In this document: one piece after another, positions 8,371 to 16,008 of the stretch
Numbering within the stretch: the stretch's first letter is position 1
Layout of the letters: every line of letters starts with the position of its first letter
NCBI GenBank assembly: GCA_947475165.1
Contig: CANJLD010000016.1
Location: forward strand, 29,574-93,573
Origin: Bacteroidota bacterium
Lineage (GTDB): Bacteria > Bacteroidota > Bacteroidia > Chitinophagales > LD1
Reading direction: 5' to 3'
Length of the DNA stretch: 64,000 bases
Made by a program: the position numbers and the translations under genes
The notes under the pieces: model-generated
The model's database searches: none
Told to the model about the DNA's origin: nothing
What the model saw: only the letters and a program-made list of their open reading frames with translations

Positions 8371-8437
8371 TACTTAAAACAGTAAATATTATACGTAACC
8401 GCCTATAAAAGGTATTTCACCATTTAAAACATTTCAC

Positions 8438-8935
8438 ATGAAACGAATTTCTGTCCTTTTTACTGCTTGCTTTTTCATAGTGGCGTTAACAGGTTGCCAC
8501 TTTAAGGAAAAACGCGCTAAGGAATATCGCGATACTGTTTTGCAAAGCGTGCAGGGAGTAATTGATAATTCGCTTGATTATGGCGATGCCGTGTTGAGTT
8601 ACGAAAAGGCGCGGGCAGTTCAGGCTCATGAAAAATATTCTGCTCTTGTAAACAGCACTCTTTTCAAAATTGACTCGTTGAAAGATTTTGAAGGCGATAC
8701 CACTATGCAGTTTTTTTCAAAAGAACTACTCGGGTTTTATAAACGCAGTTTGAATAATGAGCTTTCTCCGTTTTTGCAATCGGTAAAAGCCGAAGCATTT
8801 TCGCCCGAAGAAATGCTTGTTGCGGATTCGCTGATGAGCAACCTGAACATGACAGAAAGCCGGTACTGGGAACGGTTTAACTGGGCGGAGAAGAAATTTT
8901 ATAAGGAAGAGAATATCGAGAAGGTAGAGAAATAA
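8438..8935 (+). CDS. Small lipoprotein of unknown function
   Basis: A 165-residue protein with a lipoprotein signal peptide ending in the lipobox ALTGC (C20), so it is probably lipid-anchored in the envelope. The mature part is charged and predicted mostly helical, with no domain I can name; it loosely resembles small surface lipoproteins of the LIC11966 kind, but I would not assign that. It is divergent from the paralogue pair at 2974-8370 (67 bases between starts), and its stop codon directly abuts that of the converging response-regulator gene. Confidence 0.75.
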   Translation: MKRISVLFTACFFIVALTGCHFKEKRAKEYRDTVLQSVQGVIDNSLDYGDAVLSYEKARAVQAHEKYSALVNSTLFKIDSLKDFEGDTTMQFFSKELLGFYKRSLNNELSPFLQSVKAEAFSPEEMLVADSLMSNLNMTESRYWERFNWAEKKFYKEENIEKVEK

Positions 8936-9619
8936 CTATGCATCAAACTTATACCCAATACCCTTAATAGTTTTAAAATAATCGTCACCAATTTTTTCGC
9001 GCAGTTTGCGGATGTGAACATCAATAGTTCTATCGCCAACGATAGTATCAGTGCCCCAAACCTTACTTAGAATTTCTTCGCGTTTAAAAACTCTTCCGGG
9101 TTTTGAAACCAGTAGATTCATCAATTCAAATTCTTTGCGCGGCAACGAAATTTCTTTCCCTGCTTTAACTACTACATAACGTTCGCGGTCAATTTCAATA
9201 TCGCCTACTGCAAATTTTCCGGTAGTTTCATTGGTTTCTAATCTTCTCAAAAGTGCGCGAATGCGACTTATAAAAACCCTCGGCTTAATGGGCTTGGTAA
9301 TATAATCATCGGCACCCACTTCAAATCCGGCAATCTGCGAGTAATCTTCATCGCGTGCGGTAAGAAAAGTGATGATAGTATTTTTGAACTCCGGAATGTT
9401 ACGCAACTCGCGGCAGGTTTCAATGCCATCCATCTTCGGCATCATCAAATCAAGAATGATGAGATGCGGGTTCATCTTCTTCGCCATTTGAATTGCCTCT
9501 ACTCCATTGTGCGCTGTGTATACCCAAAATCCTTCTTTCTCCAGATTGTACTTCATAAAATCAAGCACATCAGTTTCATCATCTACCAGTAAAATTTTAA
9601 AATCATTTACATCCATCAC
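8936..9619 (-). CDS. OmpR/PhoB-family response regulator
   Basis: A 227-residue two-domain regulator. Residues 6-122 are a receiver domain with acidic pocket D13/D14, phospho-acceptor D57 in LIILDLMMPKMDG, T87 and K109 (ITKPI). Residues 135-227 are a winged-helix DNA-binding domain ending GDRTIDVHIRKLREKIGDDYFKTIKGIGYKF, typical of OmpR/PhoB. No histidine kinase is encoded beside it, so it is an orphan within this window. A run of three TTAAC-type direct repeats about 35 bases upstream could be its own operator. The closest functional relatives known to me are PhoB/PhoP-type phosphate regulators, but the target pathway cannot be told from sequence. Confidence 0.92.
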   Translation of the reverse strand: MMDVNDFKILLVDDETDVLDFMKYNLEKEGFWVYTAHNGVEAIQMAKKMNPHLIILDLMMPKMDGIETCRELRNIPEFKNTIITFLTARDEDYSQIAGFEVGADDYITKPIKPRVFISRIRALLRRLETNETTGKFAVGDIEIDRERYVVVKAGKEISLPRKEFELMNLLVSKPGRVFKREEILSKVWGTDTIVGDRTIDVHIRKLREKIGDDYFKTIKGIGYKFDA

Positions 9620-9651
9620 AAAATTATTTAGGGCGAAAATAGGGCTTGAAT

Positions 9652-9667
9652 GTTAAGTTAAGGTTAA
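9652..9667 (-). promoter_or_regulatory. Tandem TTAAC direct repeats, possible OmpR-family operator
   Basis: On the minus strand the sequence reads TTAACCTTAACTTAAC, three near-direct copies spaced 5-6 bases apart, upstream of the response-regulator start at 9619. PhoB/PhoP-type regulators bind such short direct repeats, so autoregulation is possible. The site could equally serve the divergent gene at 9764. Confidence 0.35.
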
Positions 9668-9763
9668 TACATTTTTAATATAGAGCAGAAAACAATTCAA
9701 TCTGACGAAATACAAACTTCTTTCAGGTTTCAGATGAATACTTACATTTATTAAATACAAAAT

Positions 9764-10375
9764 ATGCCTGTTATGAAAAAGTTCATCTGCTCGGTTGCCA
9801 TTATTCAATTTCTCTTTTTGGCTTTACCTGCACAAAATATTGAAGACCTCGCCAGTTACGAAAGTGCGATGAAGCCGGGAACTGTGCTTACATACGATGT
9901 GAATGCGAGCGGTAAAAAGTACAAATACATCATCACCATAAAAAAACTGGGCGATGAAATTGCTTTTGACTGGACGATGACTGAACCGGTAAACAAAAAA
10001 GGAAGTGTTGCTATAAGCACTAACGCTGTTTCAATGGCAGATGCTTTGTCCAATTATTTTACGGAAGGCGAATCGAAATTGGAAAAAGAGACTTCCGTAT
10101 TCATTAGCCGAAAAATTTTCAATGATGTTTCTTCTACTTCTGAAGCAAGTATTAAAGTGAATGGCGCAAGCGATACAACAACTGTTTTGAGTAATACCAT
10201 CAGTGAATTCAATTTTAATTTGAACGGAAATTTGGTGGCTGTGCCCGGTTGGGAATTACAGGGCGGCAGCGAAATAAAATATACGATTGATGTAATTGAG
10301 TCAACTAAGTTTCCGCTTATTGTTCGAATGGATTTGGGTTGGACTATTCAATTGGCTGAAATAAAAAAACCATAG
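9764..10375 (+). CDS. Secreted protein of unknown function
   Basis: A 203-residue protein with a signal peptide (VMKKFICSVAIIQFLFLALPAQ). The mature part begins NIEDLASYESAMKPGTVLTYDV and appears beta-rich, with the feel of a lipid- or substrate-binding barrel, but I recognise no family. A second ATG three codons in (9773) may be the true start, since MKKF is the more typical signal-peptide opening. It is transcribed divergently from the response regulator. TACATTTA upstream is a poor match to a -7 box. Confidence 0.65.
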   Translation: MPVMKKFICSVAIIQFLFLALPAQNIEDLASYESAMKPGTVLTYDVNASGKKYKYIITIKKLGDEIAFDWTMTEPVNKKGSVAISTNAVSMADALSNYFTEGESKLEKETSVFISRKIFNDVSSTSEASIKVNGASDTTTVLSNTISEFNFNLNGNLVAVPGWELQGGSEIKYTIDVIESTKFPLIVRMDLGWTIQLAEIKKP

Positions 10376-10473
10376 TTGTATATTCCTATACACAAGCACC
10401 GGTGCTAACGTTGATTAGTGCCGTATTCCACTCGCCTGTTTTCTCTTTCTTGTAGCTCGAATTCAGTTGCTGC

Positions 10474-12708
10474 ATGCTTATATTTTTTAAAGACCTTTAT
10501 TATTCTTTTCCGGTGCAACTTCTGTTGCTCTCTTTTAAGCGGCATCAGTTTCTTCTCTTCTTCTGGATTTTTTTGTTTGCAATTGTTGTAGGAAAATTTG
10601 GTGCAGGCATTGGAACACACTCGGTACTTCTCGACCCAGAATATTTAGGCAATGTTGGTTATTTGAGTTTTGCTGTTGTAGGAATTGGTTTCGGAGCCAT
10701 GTTTATTACCTGGAATGTGGTCATGTATATTCTCAACTCGCACCGGTTCCCGTTTATGGCGAGTTTACAATATCCGCTGGGCATGTTTATTCTGAACAAT
10801 GCGATTATTCCGTTGGTATTTTTCATTTCGTACTTCGCAACGGTTATTCATTTTCGGGTGAAATACGAGTATCAGGGATTTTGGCAAATCTTTTTTGAAC
10901 TGCTCGGATTCTTTGCAGGCTTTGTATTAATGCTTTTGTTAACGGCTGTTTATTTCAACTTCACCAACAAGAACACCGGTAGTATTATTGAAGAAAACAA
11001 AGAGCGGTTGTGGAAGAAAAAATCAATGCGCAAAGTTCGGTTTAACGAAACGCTGGAGCCCGAGCAATTTAATAGAGTAGATTTTTACATCACCAATAAA
11101 TTCAACATTCGACATACTCGTACGGTTGAACACTACGACCCTAAACTACATCAGCTTGTTTTTCGCAGACATCATTGGAATGCTTTCATTGCCTTTGTTT
11201 TTTCGATGGTGATTTTGGTTTGTATGGGTTTTTTTCTGGAGAATCCTTTCTTTCAGTTTCCGATAGCTGCTACTGGATTTCTGTTTGTGAGTTTGCTCAT
11301 GTCCATGTTCGGAATGTTTCTGTATTGGACCGGTGGGTGGGGTTCTATGGCAATTATCATCTTTCTTTTGTTCGCTAACTATCTGACCAAATTTGATGTG
11401 TTCGGATTTCAAAGCCGCGCGTATGGCTTAAATTACAGCACAAAAGCAACTTACAATCTTGAAACGTTTCGGGAAATTTCTTCCGACTCTGCTATTGCAA
11501 ATGACAAAGCATATTTCCTGCCGATTTTAGAAAACTGGTTGCACAAAAATACAGACCCGCGCCATCCGTTCAAAAAACCGAAAATGTATTTTGTGAATGT
11601 AAGCGGTGGTGGTTTGCGCGCTGCTATGTATAGTATGGTAATGTTGCAACAGTGTGACAGCATGGCAAAGGGAAATCTGTTCGACAAAACATTTTTAATA
11701 AGCGGTGCCTCGGGTGGAATGTTTGCTACTACTTATTTGCGCGAATTATTTTTGCAGAAGAAAAACGGTTTTCCAATTAATCTCTCTAACCAGCAATACA
11801 CCGAAAATGTTTCAAAAGATGTGCTGAACCCGATTGCACTTTCTATTTTAAGTAACGATGTGCTGATTCCCTTTCACCGGTTTTCGCTGGCAGATAAGCA
11901 ATACAGTGTTGACCGGGGTTATGTTTTTGAGAAATTTTATTGCAGCAATACGGGTTTCCCGTTCGAGAAAACAATTGCCGATTATCGTTCTGATGAATAC
12001 AGTGCAAAAATTCCTTTGTTAATTTACCACACCACTATTATGAACGATTCGCGCAGGTATTATATAAGCCCGCAACCGGTTTCGTTCTTAATGCGTCCGC
12101 ACGGCAAGAAAGCCCTTGACAATAAAATGGAAATTGATGCGATTGATTTCTGTCAGTTTTTCAAAAGGCAGGCGAGCGATAGTTTGCTGGTTACTTCTGC
12201 CATGCGCATGAATTCAACTTTCCCTTTCTTTTTCCCTAATTCAGTTTTACCAAGCGAGCCTTCTACTTTTGTAATGGATGGCGGTGCTCTTGATAATTTC
12301 GGAATTGAAACTACCCTCCGGTTCTTAAATACATTCAGCGATTGGATAGATAAAAATACCAGCGGAGTGGTGATACTTCAAATTCGCGATTCGCAAAAAT
12401 TTGAAGAGCCGGAAGCATCGGAACAAAAAACAGTGTTTGCACGCATAACGGACCCGCTGGGAACCGTATATACCAACATGGAAAACATGCAGGATTTTTT
12501 AACCGATTACCGGTTAGATGAAATGAGCGAAGAACTTCGCGGCAAACTTCAGTTCGTTTTGTTTGAATATACTTCGGAGAAGAAGGATGAGAAGGCTGCT
12601 ATGAGTTTGCACCTTACAACGCTTGATAAAAGTGATATTCTGAAATCGGTAAAGCGTCCGAATAATGTTCAGTCGTTTAATAAGCTGAAAGCTTTGCTGG
12701 AAGAGTAG
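10474..12708 (+). CDS. Membrane-anchored patatin-like phospholipase
   Basis: A 744-residue protein. The N-terminal half contains about seven hydrophobic segments (roughly 25-45, 60-85, 100-122, 140-162, 236-254, 262-284, 287-304), so it is an integral inner-membrane protein. The C-terminal half is a patatin domain: the oxyanion-hole motif SGGGLRAA (377-384), the nucleophile elbow G411-A-S413-G-G, and the catalytic Asp in MDGGALDNFG (D602). Patatin enzymes are Ser/Asp-dyad lipid acyl hydrolases, and all the expected catalytic residues are present. The substrate is probably a membrane lipid (inference). The stop lies 7 bases from the end of the converging DinB-like gene. A 12-bp palindrome, AGCACCGGTGCT, lies in the upstream gap near 10395. 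Confidence 0.85.
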   Translation: MLIFFKDLYYSFPVQLLLLSFKRHQFLLFFWIFLFAIVVGKFGAGIGTHSVLLDPEYLGNVGYLSFAVVGIGFGAMFITWNVVMYILNSHRFPFMASLQYPLGMFILNNAIIPLVFFISYFATVIHFRVKYEYQGFWQIFFELLGFFAGFVLMLLLTAVYFNFTNKNTGSIIEENKERLWKKKSMRKVRFNETLEPEQFNRVDFYITNKFNIRHTRTVEHYDPKLHQLVFRRHHWNAFIAFVFSMVILVCMGFFLENPFFQFPIAATGFLFVSLLMSMFGMFLYWTGGWGSMAIIIFLLFANYLTKFDVFGFQSRAYGLNYSTKATYNLETFREISSDSAIANDKAYFLPILENWLHKNTDPRHPFKKPKMYFVNVSGGGLRAAMYSMVMLQQCDSMAKGNLFDKTFLISGASGGMFATTYLRELFLQKKNGFPINLSNQQYTENVSKDVLNPIALSILSNDVLIPFHRFSLADKQYSVDRGYVFEKFYCSNTGFPFEKTIADYRSDEYSAKIPLLIYHTTIMNDSRRYYISPQPVSFLMRPHGKKALDNKMEIDAIDFCQFFKRQASDSLLVTSAMRMNSTFPFFFPNSVLPSEPSTFVMDGGALDNFGIETTLRFLNTFSDWIDKNTSGVVILQIRDSQKFEEPEASEQKTVFARITDPLGTVYTNMENMQDFLTDYRLDEMSEELRGKLQFVLFEYTSEKKDEKAAMSLHLTTLDKSDILKSVKRPNNVQSFNKLKALLEE

Positions 12709-12715
12709 CTCCAGT

Positions 12716-13159
12716 TTATCCAATCAATCTCCGGTGATAATTTATTTGCCCTAAGTGATAACTTAGGTGTGTAAGCAAATGCAACAGCATGTGTTCGGTG
12801 CTTACCACTTTATCATGTTTTAAAAGAGGAAAATTCTTCTCATAATCAGCAGCAGATAATTTGCTAAACGTATTTCCTACTACTTCAATTACTTTATCAA
12901 GTTCTGCATTCAGCTTTTCCCGGGGAATATTTTTTGAAGAAAATTCTACTTCACGCGTTCTTACATATCCGGTATTGCCGAGTGTAGCTCCTATAAAATG
13001 GTTCAGATTGCCTATTAAGTGCAAACAAAGATTTCCTGCCGAGTTGCAGATTTCATTTTTCACCACCCATAAATCAGCTTCATTTTTATATAGAGTGATT
13101 TCTTCGTTCAGTTTTAGCAAATCGCGTTCGAAGAGTTCTGGGAGTGATTGATGTAACAT
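12716..13159 (-). CDS. DinB/YfiT-superfamily protein (DUF1572-like)
   Basis: A 147-residue four-helix-bundle protein. Three histidines sit where the DinB fold binds its metal: H47 in LCLHLIGNLNHFIG, then H131 and H135 in LLTHLSYHLGQINYH. Family members include thiol transferases and stress-induced proteins, but this one's reaction is unknown. The start MLHQSLPELFERDL follows the usual family opening. It converges with the patatin gene and diverges from the epimerase gene at 13270. Confidence 0.8.
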   Translation of the reverse strand: MLHQSLPELFERDLLKLNEEITLYKNEADLWVVKNEICNSAGNLCLHLIGNLNHFIGATLGNTGYVRTREVEFSSKNIPREKLNAELDKVIEVVGNTFSKLSAADYEKNFPLLKHDKVVSTEHMLLHLLTHLSYHLGQINYHRRLIG

Positions 13160-13241
13160 TCTGATTAATTTTATGGTGAAAGAAATAAAACTTAGATGAT
13201 TTGTAGGTTGAAACTCATCTTCAAATTACGCTTGTAAAGTT

Positions 13242-13249
13242 TATTTTTG
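13242..13249 (+). promoter_or_regulatory. Candidate -7 box for the epimerase gene
   Basis: TATTTTTG fits TAnnTTTG and lies 20 bases before the ATG at 13270. No clear TTG lies about 19 bases further upstream, so the assignment rests on one element. Confidence 0.4.
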
Positions 13250-13269
13250 GCGGCATTCAACAAGATACA

Positions 13270-14268
13270 ATGGCAATAAAAAGTTTAGTTACCGGAGGCG
13301 CAGGTTTTATTGGCGCACATGTTACCAACGAATTGATTCAACTCGGGCATGAAGTAATTGTGTTGGATGATTTAAGTGGAGGCTTTGAAGAAAACGTAAA
13401 CCCTAAAGCAAAATTTGTAAAAGGTTCTATTCTCGATAACGCACTTATCGAAAAACTCTTCGAGGAAAATAAATTCGATTATGTGTATCACTTGGCCGCT
13501 TATGCAGCTGAAGGGTTGAGCCATTTTATCAAGCATTTCAATTACAACAACAACTTAATTGGCAGCGTTAATCTCATCAACCAGTCGATCAAGCATAAAG
13601 TGAAATGTTTTGTCTTCACTTCATCAATTGCAGTTTACGGTGCAGGCAAGCCACCGTTGAAAGAAGATATGATTCCGGTTCCAGAAGACCCGTATGGAAT
13701 TGCGAAGTATGCAGTAGAAATGGAATTGCGAGTAAGCCATGAAATGTTTGGATTGAGTTACGTGATTTTCCGTCCTCACAATGTGTATGGCGAGTATCAA
13801 AACCTTGGCGACCGGTACAGGAACGTTGTCGGAATTTTCATGAATCAGTTAATGCAAGGCAAACAGCTTTCTGTTTTTGGCGATGGCATGCAAACACGCG
13901 CTTTCAGTTACATCGGTGATATTGCTCCGCAAATTGCCAACTGTGTAAATGTTGCTGCTGCACAAAATCAAATCATAAATGTAGGTGCCGATAAAGATTA
14001 TACCGTAAAGGAACTGGCAACCACCGTAATGGAAGCCATGAATCTGAAAGGAGAATTGCGTTATCTGCCTTCACGCAACGAAGTGCTACACGCTTACAGC
14101 GACCATTCTAAAGCAAAAGCAATTTTTGGCGACTCGGCCAATACATCTTTAATAGGCGGATTGAAAAAAATGGAAACCTGGGCTAAAACAACGGGTATAA
14201 AGAAAAGCGCGAAATTCGAAAACATCGAGCTTACCGAAAAGCTTCCTTCATTCTGGTTAGAAGATTAA
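13270..14268 (+). CDS. NAD-dependent nucleotide-sugar epimerase (GalE/WbpP-like)
   Basis: A 332-residue extended short-chain dehydrogenase/reductase. The Rossmann motif TGGAGFIG is at 8-15. The catalytic elements are S118/S119 in FTSSIAVYG and Y142-x3-K146 (YGIAK). RPHNVYG follows, a variant of the sugar-epimerase RPxNVYGP motif. It probably interconverts UDP-hexoses or UDP-N-acetylhexosamines at C4 for surface-glycan synthesis; the exact sugar is not determinable. It lies 44 bases before a glycosyltransferase on the same strand, forming a two-gene unit at the edge of the polysaccharide region. Confidence 0.85.
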   Translation: MAIKSLVTGGAGFIGAHVTNELIQLGHEVIVLDDLSGGFEENVNPKAKFVKGSILDNALIEKLFEENKFDYVYHLAAYAAEGLSHFIKHFNYNNNLIGSVNLINQSIKHKVKCFVFTSSIAVYGAGKPPLKEDMIPVPEDPYGIAKYAVEMELRVSHEMFGLSYVIFRPHNVYGEYQNLGDRYRNVVGIFMNQLMQGKQLSVFGDGMQTRAFSYIGDIAPQIANCVNVAAAQNQIINVGADKDYTVKELATTVMEAMNLKGELRYLPSRNEVLHAYSDHSKAKAIFGDSANTSLIGGLKKMETWAKTTGIKKSAKFENIELTEKLPSFWLED

Positions 14269-14312
14269 TTAGTGGTGAATAGAAATAGCGAGTGGTGAGT
14301 AGTAACAGCCAA

Positions 14313-15404
14313 ATGAAGAGAGTTTTATACATAGCCATGCACCGCAGAGACCGCTCGCCTTCTCAGCGGTTCCGGTTTGAGCAATATCTCGATTTTTTAA
14401 AGCTGAGAGGATACGAGTACGACTTTTCGTTTCTCATTTCTCCCGAAGATGACAAAATATTTTATTCGTCCGGCAATACTTTTCAGAAGGGAATAATTTT
14501 TCTCAAATGCTTTTTTAAGCGGTTGAAGGATGTTTTGAATGCAAACAACTACGACATTATTTTTATTCAGCGCGAAGCATTCATGACCGGAACTGTTTTT
14601 TTTGAAAAACAATTTTCCCGCAGCGGAGCCAAAGTCATTTTTGATTTTGATGATTCTATTTGGATGCAAAATGTATCGGAGGCTAACAAGCGTTTTAGTT
14701 TTTTGAAAGATGCTTCCAAGACTTCAAAGATTATTGCGCTCAGCGATATGATTTTTGCCGGCAATCAATATCTCGCAGATTATGCAAAGCCGTTCAACAG
14801 CAATATTCGTATTGTTCCAACTACCATAGATACAGAGGAATATCAGCGGATGGTTTTGCCGAAAGAAGAAAAAATTTGCATTGGATGGAGCGGAAGTATC
14901 ACCACCATTCAGCACTTTAAGTTTGCAGTTCCCGCTTTATTGAAAATTAGAAAGAAGTATGGCGACCGCATTAAAATAAAAGTGATTGGTGATGCCAATT
15001 ACAAGAATGATAAACTGGATGTTATCAGTATGAACTGGAACAAGCAAGATGAGTTGAAAGAACTTTCAAGTTTCGATATTGGCATTATGCCACTGCCTGA
15101 TGACGAATGGGCTAAAGGGAAATGCGGTTTGAAAGGTTTACAATACATGGCTCTCGAAATTCCAACTATCATGTCACCGGTGGGCGTTAACAGCGAAATA
15201 ATTCAAAGCAGAGTAAACGGTTTTCTTGCCACTACTGATGATGATTACGTAAATGCAATTACCGTTTTGATTGAAGACGAAATATTGCGAAAGAAGATTG
15301 GTGCAGAAGGAAGAAAAACCGTGGTAGAGAAATTTTCAGTAAAAGCTTTGCAACAAAAATACCTCGAGTATTACAATGAGCTTACTTCAACAAAACTTCA
15401 ATAG
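14313..15404 (+). CDS. GT4-like glycosyltransferase
   Basis: A 363-residue glycosyltransferase with a GT-B layout. Its N-terminal domain begins MKRVLYIAMHRRDRSPSQRFRFEQY, and its C-terminal nucleotide-sugar-binding domain includes IGWSGSITT, IGIMPLPDDEWAKGKCGLKGLQYMALEIPTI and a final HGR-less helix EKFSVKALQQKYLEYY. I chose ATG 14313 because the upstream GTG at 14292 would add only seven unlikely residues. It is the second gene of the pair with the epimerase. The last 23 bases overlap the 3' end of purN on the other strand. Confidence 0.85.
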   Translation: MKRVLYIAMHRRDRSPSQRFRFEQYLDFLKLRGYEYDFSFLISPEDDKIFYSSGNTFQKGIIFLKCFFKRLKDVLNANNYDIIFIQREAFMTGTVFFEKQFSRSGAKVIFDFDDSIWMQNVSEANKRFSFLKDASKTSKIIALSDMIFAGNQYLADYAKPFNSNIRIVPTTIDTEEYQRMVLPKEEKICIGWSGSITTIQHFKFAVPALLKIRKKYGDRIKIKVIGDANYKNDKLDVISMNWNKQDELKELSSFDIGIMPLPDDEWAKGKCGLKGLQYMALEIPTIMSPVGVNSEIIQSRVNGFLATTDDDYVNAITVLIEDEILRKKIGAEGRKTVVEKFSVKALQQKYLEYYNELTSTKLQ

Positions 15405-15945
15405 TTTTTGGCAGCCATTCGTGTTCTAATTGCTGAATTTTACCCGAAACACTTTCAACGTTGTCGTTTGGTTCAACTGAAATTTTCTTCTGTAAAATCA
15501 CTTCGCCCGCATCATACTTTTCATTTACATAATGAATGGTTATTCCGGTTTCAGTTTCTCCGGCTGCTAATACAGCTTCGTGAACTTTCTTTCCATACAT
15601 TCCTTTGCCGCCATGTTTTGGTAAAAGTGCAGGATGAATATTGATAATGCGCTTTGAAAATTTTTGAATGAGAAAGGCAGGAATGAGTTGAAGAAATCCT
15701 GCCAGCACAATCAAATCAATATTTAAAGAGTTCAGCAACTTGTGCATGCTTTCTTCATTGCCGAAAAAATTCTTGCTCACAATAGCCGAAATAATTTTGT
15801 GCTGGTGTGCAATTTTAATTACCCCTGCATCGGGATTATTGGTTACCACCAATACTACTTTTACTGAAGAATGATTTTTAAAGTATTCGATAATAGCCTG
15901 TGCGTTTGTTCCTTTCCCGCTGGCAAAAATGGCGATGTTCTTCAT
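15382..15945 (-). CDS. purN: Phosphoribosylglycinamide formyltransferase
   Basis: A 187-residue PurN, which transfers a formyl group from 10-formyltetrahydrofolate to GAR in purine synthesis. The phosphate-binding loop is FASGKGTNAQAI (8-19). The catalytic residues are N102 and H104 in INIHPALLP and D145 in YDAGEVI, and MYGKKVHEAVLAAG is also diagnostic. The length is normal for the family. It stands among cell-surface genes, with the other purine gene of this window (purF) 14 kb away. Its 3' end overlaps the converging glycosyltransferase by 23 bases. The terminator of the upstream minus-strand gene ends just before this start. Confidence 0.95.
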   Translation of the reverse strand: MKNIAIFASGKGTNAQAIIEYFKNHSSVKVVLVVTNNPDAGVIKIAHQHKIISAIVSKNFFGNEESMHKLLNSLNIDLIVLAGFLQLIPAFLIQKFSKRIINIHPALLPKHGGKGMYGKKVHEAVLAAGETETGITIHYVNEKYDAGEVILQKKISVEPNDNVESVSGKIQQLEHEWLPKTIEVLLK

Positions 15946-15956
15946 TTCATAAAAAT

Positions 15957-15992
15957 AATAAGAGCCCCGCTGTAGGGGGCTCTTATTTTCAA
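15957..15992 (-). terminator. Terminator after the PKD/T9SS protein gene
   Basis: The 12-bp arms AATAAGAGCCCC (15957-15968) and GGGGCTCTTATT (15976-15987) form a perfect stem with a 7-base loop. On the minus strand a TTATTATTTTTA tract follows. It lies between the stop of the gene at 16009-19476 and the start of purN. Confidence 0.85.
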
Positions 15993-16008
15993 CAAAAACA
16001 TTTTGATA

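Noticed and set aside
8936..9619. Naming the response regulator PhoB
   Set aside because: Domain family is clear, but without a kinase or pho genes nearby the specific identity is not supported.
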